Shown here in pieces: positions 16,548-26,162 of a stretch of DNA of 64,000 bases (positions are counted from its first letter, which is position 1; every line of letters begins with the position of its first letter). Under the pieces are notes generated by a model, which made no database searches, was not told where the DNA came from, and saw only the letters and a program-made list of their open reading frames with translations. The stretch spans positions 1-64,000 of the forward strand of contig CALJOM010000004.1 of assembly GCA_937981765.1 (NCBI GenBank), written 5' to 3'. The position numbers were made by a program, and so were the translations under genes. The stretch is from an uncultured Bacteroidales bacterium (GTDB taxonomy: Bacteria; Bacteroidota; Bacteroidia; Bacteroidales; Salinivirgaceae).

Positions 16548-19500
16548 ATGAAAAGACTACCAATCTTAATCGTTTCTTTTCTGCTTTGTTCAGGTCTTGC
16601 AGGGCAACCATTTGATGCCGAAACGATGGCTAAAATGAAAGCCGAAAAAGAAGCCATGGCTAAACAGGAAATGCTGCAACCAACTCAAAAAAGAGTTGTA
16701 AAGGTGTCTAAAGAAGACATTTTAATGCAAAACGGAACCATCACCACTTGTGACGCAAATTTTTACGATACAGGCGGACCTTCCGGAAACTATCAAAACA
16801 ACGAAAACTTAACGTTAACCCTTTTACCGGCAACTTCGGGAGCTAAAATTAAAGTACAATTTACCCAATTTAACGTAGAAAATAACTATGATTTTCTTAA
16901 AATCTACGATGGTACTTCACCTTCGGCTACCCTTCTTGCGAATCTTACAGGCGCCACTGTTCCTGCAGATCCTTTTATTGCGAGCAATGCGCAAGGGGCT
17001 CTTACTTTTGTTTTCACCTCAGATAATAGTGTAGTCAGGCCGGGATGGGCTGCTACCGTGAGCTGTTATACTCCCAGCGACAACAATCTTTGGGCAAAAG
17101 CATTAACCACAACTTCTTTCGGAACTGTGGGAATAGAAAAAACCTTTACAGTAACTGTAAAAAACGTGGGAACAAATGCCGTTCAAGCAACCGATTATTC
17201 GGTTCAAATTAAAGACAATGCGGATAATTTGCTTGCAAGTGCCCAAGGAGTGGACTTAACTTCAGGAGCTGAGGCTAATGTAAATGTAATTTGGACACCA
17301 ACTACAGAGGGAACCATACATGTGAAAGGATTTGTTGATTTCGCTGCTGATCAAGATCTAACAGACAACGAAACAAACATCAAATCTATTCAAATTTATC
17401 CTTCCGGAACTTTTATAGCAGAGGTTGGAACCGCTGAAACCTTCCCGCCGTCAAGAATACCGTTTGACTACTTTTATAAAAACAGTGCTTCGCAAACCAT
17501 TTACACTCCCGACCAGCTTCAAATTTCAGGCGGATTAATAACGGCGGTTGCTTACGAAAACAACTTTGCCACCAACCTCACAGAACCAAAACCGGTGAAG
17601 ATTTGGATAGGAGAAACTACCCAGACTAGTTTTTCTGGAACTAACGACTGGATTGATCCCTCCACACTTACGTTAGTTTACGACAGCCACATTACAACCC
17701 CGCAAGGCAGAAATACAATTTTGATTCCCCTTCAAACGCCATATACATACACTGGTGGAAATCTTGTAATCTACACTTATCGGGTATACGAAAATACTTA
17801 CTACTCCTCCAGCGATCGTTTTTACGGGACAGAATTTACGGGAAGCAATTGTACCCGTCGTCGTTCTACCGATACCCAATTTGATCCTATAAATCCTGGA
17901 TCAGGCACCAGTACTGTAATTAGTTGGGTTCCGAATACAAAATTGTTCTTTTCAACTTCAGGTCTTGGGTTTATTGAGGGAACCGTAACATCAGGAGGAT
18001 CTCCGTTGCAAGGCGTAGAAATCGGCATTTTAGGCACCCAGGCAACAAAATTTACAGATGCCAGTGGTTTTTATCGATTTAGTTATCTGACGCCTAACAC
18101 TTACAACCTTACGTTTAGCAAGCATGGATACCATACGGTTACAATCTCAAACGTTCAGGTGAATGCCGACGACACAACTGTAGTTAACACAGCGCTAACG
18201 GCTATTCAACAGTTCAGTGTAAGCGGAACCATTATAGCTAGCGACACTAATCTTCCTCTCGAAGGGGTCGTTGTTCAATTAGAAGGCTACGAGAATTACC
18301 AAGTTACCACCGATGCTAATGGAGTCTATTCCTTCCCGTTAGTATATGGAGAAGGGCTTAATTATACTCTTAGGGCCTCCAAGTCAGGATATCAGACCCA
18401 CACCAATACAATTATCGTTGAAACCGCTAATATTACCTATGATATAACCTTGAACGAGATCGCTTATCCTCCGGTTAACGTAACAGCTACCATTACCTCG
18501 GAGCAAAATGCTCTTATAACCTGGTACGAACCCGGTACTTTACTTCCGGTGGAATTCCGTTATGATAGCGGTATTCAAGTTGCTCAACTAGGAGCCACTA
18601 ATGGGACCAACAATACGGTTCTAGGAGCGGTTCACCGAGTAAACGCACAGATTCATTCGGTATCCTGGTACCTCACTTCTAATGGAGGGCCACACAATAC
18701 GGTCAACGTGTTTATATTTGCCCTCAATAACGGCCAGCCAACTAATACTATTTTATTTCAGCAAATGGGCGTAGCCAATGTAGATAATCAATGGAATACT
18801 CTAACATTACCTACACCGATAGATGCCCCCAATGGATTCTATGTAGCGGTTAGCTATGCCGGCTTCATCGCTTTAGGCACCTGTGACCCAACAACCGAAT
18901 GGCCATTGGTTCCACAAACCCAATGCTACAGTATGAATTACACAACGGGGAACTTCAGTTATGTTGAATCGCTAACCGATCCTAATCTACATAAAAACTT
19001 TATGATTCGCGCATATGGATACAACCTAAGTAAATTAAGTTACGAAACGTTTGGGTTTTCAAAAATTACTTCCGAAAATCCAGGCTTGATATCAATATCA
19101 TCAACACCGGTTATCACCTCTGGTCCGGAATATGATGCCAAAGGGTCCAACTCAAAAGTATTTCAGTATTATAGTGTTTATCGCCTATTACAAGGAGAGC
19201 CACAAAGCAATTGGACATTAATGGCATCCAACGTAACGGACACATTCTATGTTGACAACACTTGGAGTAATCTTAGCCACGGATTGTATCAATATGCAGT
19301 AATTTCTCACTATACCAATAACGTTCTTTCCGAGCCGGTTCTTTCAAACGCGTTACCACGTGCCATGGAAATTCCATATACGGTTAATATTACAACCAAC
19401 TCCGGCGATCCGGCTACAGGTGCTGTTGTAACATTAACCAATCAAGACGGAAATCCAGATCACGTATACACGCTAACGGCAAACCAAACTGGAGTAACTT

Positions 19501-20918
19501 TCCCGGCTGTATGGAGAGGAATCTATAATATTTCTATTACAAAATCAGGATTCCAACCCTATTCAGCAACAAACCTTGATATTACCACCGAAGGCAGTTC
19601 ACACACTGCAGAGCTAATCGAAATTATTGTAGAACCCTATGGATTGTTAGTTACTCAGCAAGGGAATAATGCCCTGTTTAGTTGGAACAATTACCTTGGG
19701 TCTAGCGATGATTTTGATAATTATGAAAACTTCATCACCTCGAACATTGGCGATTACACCCTTGCCGATGTAGACGGAAGCCCAACTTACGCAATTCAAG
19801 GTGTTACTTTCCCAAATCAAGAATATGTAGGTTCATACATTATTTTTAATCCTTCGGCAACAAATCCGCCGCTTACTTCTGCCAATTGGCAACCACATTC
19901 GGGGAGCAAATACATTGCATGCTTTGCAGCCACAACTCCTCCAAACAACGACTGGCTAATAACTCCACAAATAACCGTTGTTCCTGGAATGCAAATAACA
20001 TTCTGGGCTAAGTCGGTTACTAGTCAATATGGGTTAGAAAGATTCAAAGTAGGTGTCTCCACCACAGGAACAGCTCCCTCCAACTTTACAACCTTCTTAA
20101 CTGGAGCCAGTTATGTTGAAGCTCCTGTTAATTGGACACAATACACCTACAGCCTAAACGCCTTTGTTGGTCAAAGTATCTACATTGGAATACAATGCGT
20201 TTCTAACGATGCTTTTGTATTTATGGTAGATGATTTAACCATTCAGGTAGCAAAACATGAAGAAAAAGCGTTTGTGGGATACACCGTTTATCTCGATGGC
20301 AATCAAGTCGCCGACGGAATCACCCAAACCAACTATACATTCCAAAATGTTCCAGCCGGTAATCATGTTGCTGGAGTTAAATCGGTTTATACCTCTGGCT
20401 CTTCCAACATTGTAACCACTAATTTCACTATGATTGAGCCACAATTTACAGTAACATTTAATGTGCGCAACGCCCTTAATGCTGCCATTCCTGCAGCAAC
20501 TATTCAAATCAACAATACAACGTTAATTACCAACGCCTCTGGTGTTGCAACCATTAATTTGGGTAATGGAACTTATCCATTTACTGTATCCAAAACCGGA
20601 TATAACACCTTTACGGATGAGGTAACTGTCTCAGGCGCAAACGTTACTGTAAATGTTGTTATGACTGATATACAAGATGTTGATGTACTAACCTTCTCCA
20701 TTTATCCCAACCCAGCAGATAATAGTATCCGTATTATACGCGGAACAACATCCCCGGCTGTAGTTGAAATTTTCAACAATAGTGGTTCAATGGTTAAATC
20801 GGTTGAGATGAACGACCCATCGCAAGCAATCTCTATTCGTGATCTAAGCAGTGGAGTTTACTTCATCCGCTTGATTGAAAATCAAACTACAAGCATTCAG
20901 CGTTTTATTAAAAAATAA
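16548..20918 (+). CDS. Large secreted multidomain protein with type IX sorting domain
   Basis: A 1456-residue exported protein. A signal peptide (MKRLPILIVSFLLCSGLAG) is followed by a charged stretch, then a CUB-like domain at about residues 65-170 (CDANFYDTGGPSGNY, NYDFLKIYDG, LTFVFTSDNSV, GWAATVSC). A CARDB-like segment (VKNVGTNAVQATDYSV) follows near 195-285. Carboxypeptidase-regulatory-like beta domains occur near 475-545 and 555-640 and again in the C-terminal third. A jelly-roll 'choice-of-anchor J' domain lies near 1050-1235 (NDWLITPQITV, FMVDDLTIQV). The end, from FSIYPNPADNSIRI to RFIKK, is a type A sorting domain, so the protein should cross the outer membrane by the type IX system. 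No catalytic motif is evident; adhesion or glycan binding is an inference. Confidence 0.82.
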   Translation: MKRLPILIVSFLLCSGLAGQPFDAETMAKMKAEKEAMAKQEMLQPTQKRVVKVSKEDILMQNGTITTCDANFYDTGGPSGNYQNNENLTLTLLPATSGAKIKVQFTQFNVENNYDFLKIYDGTSPSATLLANLTGATVPADPFIASNAQGALTFVFTSDNSVVRPGWAATVSCYTPSDNNLWAKALTTTSFGTVGIEKTFTVTVKNVGTNAVQATDYSVQIKDNADNLLASAQGVDLTSGAEANVNVIWTPTTEGTIHVKGFVDFAADQDLTDNETNIKSIQIYPSGTFIAEVGTAETFPPSRIPFDYFYKNSASQTIYTPDQLQISGGLITAVAYENNFATNLTEPKPVKIWIGETTQTSFSGTNDWIDPSTLTLVYDSHITTPQGRNTILIPLQTPYTYTGGNLVIYTYRVYENTYYSSSDRFYGTEFTGSNCTRRRSTDTQFDPINPGSGTSTVISWVPNTKLFFSTSGLGFIEGTVTSGGSPLQGVEIGILGTQATKFTDASGFYRFSYLTPNTYNLTFSKHGYHTVTISNVQVNADDTTVVNTALTAIQQFSVSGTIIASDTNLPLEGVVVQLEGYENYQVTTDANGVYSFPLVYGEGLNYTLRASKSGYQTHTNTIIVETANITYDITLNEIAYPPVNVTATITSEQNALITWYEPGTLLPVEFRYDSGIQVAQLGATNGTNNTVLGAVHRVNAQIHSVSWYLTSNGGPHNTVNVFIFALNNGQPTNTILFQQMGVANVDNQWNTLTLPTPIDAPNGFYVAVSYAGFIALGTCDPTTEWPLVPQTQCYSMNYTTGNFSYVESLTDPNLHKNFMIRAYGYNLSKLSYETFGFSKITSENPGLISISSTPVITSGPEYDAKGSNSKVFQYYSVYRLLQGEPQSNWTLMASNVTDTFYVDNTWSNLSHGLYQYAVISHYTNNVLSEPVLSNALPRAMEIPYTVNITTNSGDPATGAVVTLTNQDGNPDHVYTLTANQTGVTFPAVWRGIYNISITKSGFQPYSATNLDITTEGSSHTAELIEIIVEPYGLLVTQQGNNALFSWNNYLGSSDDFDNYENFITSNIGDYTLADVDGSPTYAIQGVTFPNQEYVGSYIIFNPSATNPPLTSANWQPHSGSKYIACFAATTPPNNDWLITPQITVVPGMQITFWAKSVTSQYGLERFKVGVSTTGTAPSNFTTFLTGASYVEAPVNWTQYTYSLNAFVGQSIYIGIQCVSNDAFVFMVDDLTIQVAKHEEKAFVGYTVYLDGNQVADGITQTNYTFQNVPAGNHVAGVKSVYTSGSSNIVTTNFTMIEPQFTVTFNVRNALNAAIPAATIQINNTTLITNASGVATINLGNGTYPFTVSKTGYNTFTDEVTVSGANVTVNVVMTDIQDVDVLTFSIYPNPADNSIRIIRGTTSPAVVEIFNNSGSMVKSVEMNDPSQAISIRDLSSGVYFIRLIENQTTSIQRFIKK

Positions 20919-20926
20919 ACCTTTTT

Positions 20927-20966
20927 AAAAAAGAGGGAGCCGGTTGGCTCCCTCTTTTTTTTTTTT
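20927..20966 (+). terminator. Rho-independent terminator after the large secreted protein gene
   Basis: Perfect 9-base stem GAGGGAGCC / GGCTCCCTC (20933-20941 and 20946-20954) with a GGTT loop, preceded by an A run and followed by at least 12 T. Confidence 0.92.
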
Positions 20967-20992
20967 ATTTTCACCCATTAAAAAAAATGTTG

Positions 20993-21000
20993 TAATTTTG
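20993..21000 (+). promoter_or_regulatory. Possible -7 promoter element
   Basis: TAATTTTG matches TAnnTTTG, directly after the preceding terminator. It would start a transcript near 21007 and supports the ATG at 21095 as the start of the next gene. Confidence 0.4.
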
Positions 21001-21094
21001 AAATATACTTTTTAAGTTGCACAATTTATCGAAAAATAAAATTTTTAAACTAAAAAACGAAACGCTAACCAATACAAACCAAATATCCGATTGC

Positions 21095-21913
21095 ATGTTG
21101 AACTGTTCTAGCAAAAACACCCTTCCGTTGTTTATTGTAATTTTTTATCTCAATATTCTTGTTTTTAACACAGCCTATTCAGGTGAAATAGAAGTAAAAG
21201 GAGTTTATCAGAACAAGAATCTATTTGTTATGAATCCTTTTGCATCGGGGGGGAAATTTTGCATAAAAGAAATTAAAGTCAACGGAAACAAAACCTCCGA
21301 TTTTTTAAATAGTAGTGTAGTTGAAATTGATCTTTCGAAGCAACAGCTACAAATTGGGCAAGAGATAGTAATCACAATTATCCATTTGGATGAATGCAAA
21401 CCCAAAATTATCAATCGAGAAGTCCTTAAACCTCAAAGCACCTTTGAAATTAAATCCATAAAAATTGATTTAAAAACAAACCAATTGCTATGGGAAACCA
21501 CAAAAGAGTCAGGGCCACTACCATATATAATAGAACAATACCGATGGAACAAATGGATCCCAATTGGACAAGTGGAGGGGAAAGGGGATCCAAATCAAAA
21601 TAGCTATTCATTCCCCATAACTTTACATAGTGGTCCCAATCGCTTTAGAGTTAGACAAACTAATATTGACGGTGAAAAACGTTATTCTCGCGAAGCATCA
21701 GTTCGCTCACCACAGCCTCCGGTTACCTATGAACCAAAAAAAATTGTAAACACCATAACCTTTTCCATAGAAACAGATTATGAAATCTGGGATATGAAAG
21801 GTAATCGGCTTCTTCAAGGTAGAGGCAAGACCGTTGATTTAACCTCACTCCCAAAAGGCGAATACTTTTTGAATTACGATGCCACGACCGAAATTATCAA
21901 AAAAACCAAATAA
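21095..21913 (+). CDS. Exported protein of unknown function with a sorting-domain-like C-terminus
   Basis: A 272-residue protein from the ATG at 21095; the frame is open to a TTG at 21017, but only the later start places a signal peptide at the N-terminus (hydrophobic PLFIVIFYLNILVF, cleavage near AYS). The middle is predicted beta-rich, with a fibronectin-like stretch around LLWETTKESGPLPYIIEQY and GPNRFRVRQTNIDGEKRYS. The last 50 residues (YEIWDMKGNRLLQGRGK, LPKGEYFLNYD, ending in KKTK) resemble a short type IX sorting domain: a WD.KG turn, L..G.YFL, then a basic end. I recognise no enzyme. It follows the large secreted protein but has its own likely promoter. Confidence 0.65.
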   Translation: MLNCSSKNTLPLFIVIFYLNILVFNTAYSGEIEVKGVYQNKNLFVMNPFASGGKFCIKEIKVNGNKTSDFLNSSVVEIDLSKQQLQIGQEIVITIIHLDECKPKIINREVLKPQSTFEIKSIKIDLKTNQLLWETTKESGPLPYIIEQYRWNKWIPIGQVEGKGDPNQNSYSFPITLHSGPNRFRVRQTNIDGEKRYSREASVRSPQPPVTYEPKKIVNTITFSIETDYEIWDMKGNRLLQGRGKTVDLTSLPKGEYFLNYDATTEIIKKTK

Positions 21914-21914
21914 A

Positions 21915-21946
21915 GTTGTTTAGCATTTAAAAAACTATTATATTTG
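21915..21946 (+). promoter_or_regulatory. Likely promoter of the tRNA gene
   Basis: GTTG at 21915-21918 (one mismatch to TTTG), a 20-base spacer and a full TATATTTG at 21939-21946. The tRNA begins 26 bases later. Confidence 0.6.
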
Positions 21947-21971
21947 CACTCCCAAAATGAAAGGTTTGTTA

Positions 21972-22046
21972 GGGCCCATAGCTCAGCTGGTTAGTAGCAC
22001 CTGACTCATAATCAGGGGGTCGCTGGTTCGATCCCGGCTGGGCCCA
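21972..22046 (+). tRNA. tRNA with CAT anticodon (elongator Met or Ile2)
   Basis: Cloverleaf of 75 bases. The acceptor stem is GGGCCCA (21972-21978) with TGGGCCC (22039-22045) and discriminator A at 22046. The anticodon arm is CCTGA-CTCATAA-TCAGG, giving anticodon CAT, and the T arm is GCTGG-TTCGATC-CCGGC. CCA is not encoded in full (A then CA follow). A CAT anticodon may be methionine or, after lysidine modification of the C, isoleucine for AUA. An initiator is unlikely because the acceptor begins with a full G-C pair. The D arm is GCTCAGCTGGTTAGTAGC, one base longer than the usual GCTC...GAGC form, so its stem has a mismatch or bulge. Confidence 0.9.
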
Positions 22047-22060
22047 CAGCCAAGAATTAG

Positions 22061-22089
22061 AAACCACTGGCAATGGCTGGTGGTTTTTT
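22061..22089 (+). terminator. Terminator after the tRNA
   Basis: Stem AAACCAC plus TGGC (22061-22071) pairs with GCTG plus GTGGTTT (22076-22086), 11 pairs with two G-T, loop AATG, followed by T residues. Confidence 0.8.
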
Positions 22090-22177
22090 CTGTCAATAAA
22101 TAATAATATACTTACCCAATTTTAATTTTGATTATTGGACAGAGCTACTTTCCCGCTCAACAGCTAATTGATAATTG

Positions 22178-22208
22178 AAAAAAAGTCGTAGGTTTATCTA
22201 CGATCTTT
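22178..22208 (-). terminator. Terminator after the TonB-type barrel gene
   Basis: On the minus strand AAAG, a bulged A and TCGTAG pair with CTACGA and CTTT across a six-base loop, followed by a run of T. It lies 24 bases beyond the stop codon at 22232. Confidence 0.7.
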
Positions 22209-22231
22209 ACATAAGGTGTTTATTAATTGAC

Positions 22232-24670
22232 CTACAATTCCATTTCAGGGGAGAATTCTTCTGAACGCTCTCCGTTGGTACGACGCTTTTTAATCCCTTC
22301 GTTAAGCCGATACGAAAATCCCAAAGTGATTACAGGCATGTAGGGTTGTCTGTAAAAATAGTCTTCAAACCCGGGGCCGCTGGCCTGGAATTCCCATCGG
22401 AATTTTCCAATGGGATTCCGCAACGATAGGGTTAAGGTTCCTTTACGGTTAAGCACCTGCTGCCGAACACTAAACCCATTGTTAAAGAAGGCTCCACGTT
22501 TTCCCTGAGTAGTAACCGATGGAGAATTGTACATGGCAAAAACATTAATCGTTGTGTTTCTAGCCGGCCTGAAAGTTAGGTTGGTTCTAACCGAGTGATT
22601 TAAACTTGTTCGGCTTACAGGTTCTCCCACATTTTCTCCTTCAACTGAAAAATAATAAAACGAATAGTTTCCGTCGAACTGAAACCAGGGGGTAAACGAG
22701 TGCCGCAAAGAAACCTCAATACCCAAAGAAGCCTGTTTTCTGACATTTTCAAATGTCATTAACATTACCCCATTATTTAAATCCGGTTGATAAAGCTTGC
22801 GAACCCAAGAAATTGCATTGTTGGTCTGGCGGTAAAAGAGGGTTCCGCTGGCTGTTGATTGCCCAAAATAACGCAAATAGTTGCCCTCTATGGAGTGCGA
22901 AAATTCAGGATCGAGATAGGGATTTCCTTTACGAACATTATCGTTGTTAAACTCTTCGTATGGGTTCAGATATTGAATTCCTGGACGCGTTATTCGGCGA
23001 CTATAGCTAACCATTACTTTGTTATCACCTATAGAATTGCTCACGTGTAACGTTGGGAAAAGGTTGATATCTTCTTTAAGGGCTGTTTCACCCGTAGATT
23101 TTTGCTCGGTTTCTATCCGGTAATATTCTGTACGCAATCCTAACTGAAATTCCCAGTTTTCGATTTTTGACTTCCCCATTAAATACAAAGCGTGAATTTG
23201 GTCGGAATAAACAAAATGATTTAATTCTTGGGAGGGAATGTATGGATTATTGAAGGTTTCGCGCTGAAAATCAATATCGCGAAAACGTGAACGAGCTCCC
23301 GTTTCAAGCTTAATTGTACCTAATGGTAAGGAATAATCGACCTGTGAAGTATAATATTTTTCATCGGTTTTGGTGGTATCAAACCATTCTCGAACTGAAT
23401 TTTGCCATGGGTCGATATAATTTTTTTGGTTTGCATCTCTCAAATTACCCGAAGCTGTAGTCATGAGCTGAATTTCGTGACCATCGTTGTTGAATTTATG
23501 AATTAGGGTTGAGTTTATATCAAAATTTTGACCTCCCTCATTTTCATAAATTTTGGAAATCTGGCTTATAGTGTATTGGTTTAACCAAGAGATAATGTTC
23601 TGAAGGTTTTCATTATATCCACGGGTTGTCCCTAGTTGAAACATGCTATTAATTCCCATAGTAGTATTTGGGGAAAAATCGAGATCATAGCCTAATCTAA
23701 AGGTATTTCTGAAAGATCGGTTATCGCGTCTTCCGTTCTGTATTCGGGAGATGGTATCGTTAGAAAGAAATGTTTTTCTGTCGGAAAAATTAACTCCGCC
23801 ACGATATCCCTGATTAAAATCGTATCCTAAGGTAATAGAGTGTTGGTTATATCGATAATTAAGATTTATTGAAGCGCCGTATCGGTCGCGATTACCTGCA
23901 CTAAGGTCAATAAGCCCGTTTAACCCTTTTACATCCTCGCGTTTAAGAACAATGTTGATTATCCCAGTTAACCCATCCGGATCATAGCGTGCTGAAGGGT
24001 TGGTTATTACCTCAATACTTTCGATGCTTGAAGCCGGAATTTGTTTTAAGGCATCATTACCACGCAAAACCGTAGGTTTTCCATTAATGAGAACCGTAAA
24101 GTTTTCACTACCTCGAAGTAGCACATTCCCCTGATCATCTACTTCAAACCCCGGTGTGTTTTCTAGCACTTCCACCGCTGTATTACCTATCGCATTAGGA
24201 TTCCCGGCAACTTGGATTACCTTTTTATCAATTTTGTAAATAACCTCGTTACGTCGATCAACAACAACGGCTTCTTGCAGCAAAATGGCCGAGGGGGCTA
24301 TTGAAATGGGTTTAAGAGTTATTGCCGGGGTTTGCGGATTAATCATTAATCCTGTTAATGTATATTTTTCGTAGCCGATAAATTGTACTGACATAAAAAA
24401 TCTACCTGGACGAGGGACTTCGAGATAAAATTGTCCGTTTTCATCGGTAATGGTGCCGGTAACCATAGTGCTGTCTCGGTGGCTATACAACACAATATTA
24501 GCGTACTCAATTGGAGCTTGAGTGTTCGCATCTACAACCGAACCATTAAGTGTAAATTTCATACCAGGAGAAATAGAGATCTGACCTGGCTGTGCAGTAA
24601 GAAAAATGCACCAAAAAATGAGCGACACAACAACGAAATACCGTAGCATATGGATGAATGTTTTAAGCAT
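22232..24670 (-). CDS. TonB-dependent-receptor-like outer-membrane beta-barrel protein
   Basis: An 812-residue outer-membrane protein. After a signal peptide (LRYFVVVSLIFWCIFLTAQ) comes a carboxypeptidase-regulatory-like domain at about residues 38-125 (LNGSVVDANTQAPIEYANIVLYS, GQFYLEVPRPG, GYEKYTL). A plug domain follows at about 135-245 (GNTAVEVLENTPGFEVDDQGNVLLRG, VLINGKP, IPASSIESIEVITNPSARYDPDG). The rest is a barrel of the 'outer membrane beta-barrel family' type (OMP_b-brl_3), ending near VITLGFSYRLN with a short charged tail. No SusD-like partner is adjacent, so the ligand is unknown; this subfamily is usually not part of polysaccharide loci. It is monocistronic: the neighbours are a tRNA and divergent pgk. 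Confidence 0.88.
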   Translation of the reverse strand: MLKTFIHMLRYFVVVSLIFWCIFLTAQPGQISISPGMKFTLNGSVVDANTQAPIEYANIVLYSHRDSTMVTGTITDENGQFYLEVPRPGRFFMSVQFIGYEKYTLTGLMINPQTPAITLKPISIAPSAILLQEAVVVDRRNEVIYKIDKKVIQVAGNPNAIGNTAVEVLENTPGFEVDDQGNVLLRGSENFTVLINGKPTVLRGNDALKQIPASSIESIEVITNPSARYDPDGLTGIINIVLKREDVKGLNGLIDLSAGNRDRYGASINLNYRYNQHSITLGYDFNQGYRGGVNFSDRKTFLSNDTISRIQNGRRDNRSFRNTFRLGYDLDFSPNTTMGINSMFQLGTTRGYNENLQNIISWLNQYTISQISKIYENEGGQNFDINSTLIHKFNNDGHEIQLMTTASGNLRDANQKNYIDPWQNSVREWFDTTKTDEKYYTSQVDYSLPLGTIKLETGARSRFRDIDFQRETFNNPYIPSQELNHFVYSDQIHALYLMGKSKIENWEFQLGLRTEYYRIETEQKSTGETALKEDINLFPTLHVSNSIGDNKVMVSYSRRITRPGIQYLNPYEEFNNDNVRKGNPYLDPEFSHSIEGNYLRYFGQSTASGTLFYRQTNNAISWVRKLYQPDLNNGVMLMTFENVRKQASLGIEVSLRHSFTPWFQFDGNYSFYYFSVEGENVGEPVSRTSLNHSVRTNLTFRPARNTTINVFAMYNSPSVTTQGKRGAFFNNGFSVRQQVLNRKGTLTLSLRNPIGKFRWEFQASGPGFEDYFYRQPYMPVITLGFSYRLNEGIKKRRTNGERSEEFSPEMEL

Positions 24671-24879
24671 TGTTAATTAAGACAAAAAAACCACCCAAAG
24701 GTTTAAAAATTGGCGGTAAAATATTTTAGAACAATATCATTTTTATCAAATGAAAGCAAAGTTTGCAAAGTTTTTTATATTTTCGTGTAATAAACGAAAT
24801 TTCCCACCTGCATAAAGTAGGCATTGTTACCACAGGTATCAGAAAAAATAACAATTGAACACTTAAAAATATTAGGCCT

Positions 24880-26067
24880 ATGAAAACCATTGACACTTAC
24901 AATTTTAACGGCCAGAAGGCTATTATTCGGGTCGACTTTAATGTGCCCATTAAAGATGGTATCATTACCGACGATACACGCATCAGAGCGGCACTACCCA
25001 CAATTCAGAAAATTTTGAACGATGGTGGAGCCGTGGTTCTCATGTCGCACTTAGGGAGGCCCAAGGGAGGTCCGGAAGAAAAATATTCGTTGAAGCCGGT
25101 TGCTGTGCATTTGCAGAAACTTCTTCCCAATAAAATTCATTTTGTGGAAGATTGTATAGGTCCAAAAGCTCTGGAAGCCAAAACACGACTTAACTTCGGC
25201 GAAGTCTTACTACTAGAAAATTTGCGCTTTCACAAGGAAGAAGAGGCTGGTGATGAAATGTTCTCCAGAGACCTGGCATCCGGTATGGACGTTTATGTGA
25301 ACGACGCTTTTGGAACGGCTCACCGTGCACATGCCAGCACAACCATTATCGCCCAGTTTTTCCCCAACAACAAAATGTTCGGCTATCTAATGGAGAAAGA
25401 ATTAGCCGCTATGGACAAGGTTCTTCACAACGCCGAGTCACCATCACTGGCTATTATTGGAGGCGCAAAAGTAAGCAGTAAGATTGAGGTAATAGAGAAC
25501 CTCCTCAGCAGAGTCGATACTATGATTATCGGCGGTGGAATGGCTTTTACGTTCTTTAAAGCTATGGGCAAAAATATCGGCAAATCGTTGGTAGAAGACG
25601 ACCATTTGGAAACCGCACGAAAAATTATGCATAAAGCCAAGGAACGCGGTATAGAACTCTTATTGCCGATAGATAGCCTCAATGCTTCTGAATTTAGCAA
25701 CGATGCCCAAACTAATATCACCAATATCGACAACATTCCGTCCGATATGATGGGATTAGACATAGGCCCGAAAACTATTGATCTATTCGACAACATTATT
25801 CGCAGTTCAAAAACCATTCTTTGGAATGGACCTATGGGCGTTTTCGAGATGGAGAAGTTTATGAAAGGCACATTGGAAATTGCCAAAAGCATAGCTAAAG
25901 CTACGGAAGAAGGCGCTTTCAGCTTGGTTGGCGGTGGAGACAGTGTAGCAGCCGTTAATCAATTTAACCTGGAGAATAAAATCAGCTATGTTTCCACTGG
26001 TGGTGGAGCCATGCTGGAGTATATGGAAGGAAAAGTACTTCCAGGCGTAGCAGCCATTCGTTCATAA
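24880..26067 (+). CDS. pgk: Phosphoglycerate kinase
   Basis: Glycolytic enzyme that transfers phosphate from 1,3-bisphosphoglycerate to ADP; cytoplasmic. The N-terminal substrate domain has [33 protein letters not shown] and [13 protein letters not shown]; the hinge and nucleotide domain show [23 protein letters not shown] and [10 protein letters not shown], and the end is [13 protein letters not shown]. At 395 residues it is of standard length. It stands alone in the plus direction with its own terminator, and deoC follows. Confidence 0.97.
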   Translation: MKTIDTYNFNGQKAIIRVDFNVPIKDGIITDDTRIRAALPTIQKILNDGGAVVLMSHLGRPKGGPEEKYSLKPVAVHLQKLLPNKIHFVEDCIGPKALEAKTRLNFGEVLLLENLRFHKEEEAGDEMFSRDLASGMDVYVNDAFGTAHRAHASTTIIAQFFPNNKMFGYLMEKELAAMDKVLHNAESPSLAIIGGAKVSSKIEVIENLLSRVDTMIIGGGMAFTFFKAMGKNIGKSLVEDDHLETARKIMHKAKERGIELLLPIDSLNASEFSNDAQTNITNIDNIPSDMMGLDIGPKTIDLFDNIIRSSKTILWNGPMGVFEMEKFMKGTLEIAKSIAKATEEGAFSLVGGGDSVAAVNQFNLENKISYVSTGGGAMLEYMEGKVLPGVAAIRS

Positions 26068-26075
26068 TTCTGTGG

Positions 26076-26102
26076 AGGTTCCGGGTTTTGCCCGGAACCT
26101 TT
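26076..26102 (+). terminator. Terminator-like hairpin after pgk
   Basis: Perfect 10-base stem AGGTTCCGGG / CCCGGAACCT with a TTTTG loop, 8 bases after the pgk stop. Only two T follow, so the termination strength is uncertain. Confidence 0.65.
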
Positions 26103-26162
26103 GATTATGATGAATGTCACCCAAAATTTTTATCTAATTAAAAACAAACACCCGCATCATTT

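Noticed and set aside
25425..25892. 155-residue minus-strand open frame inside pgk
   Set aside because: Antisense shadow of phosphoglycerate kinase.
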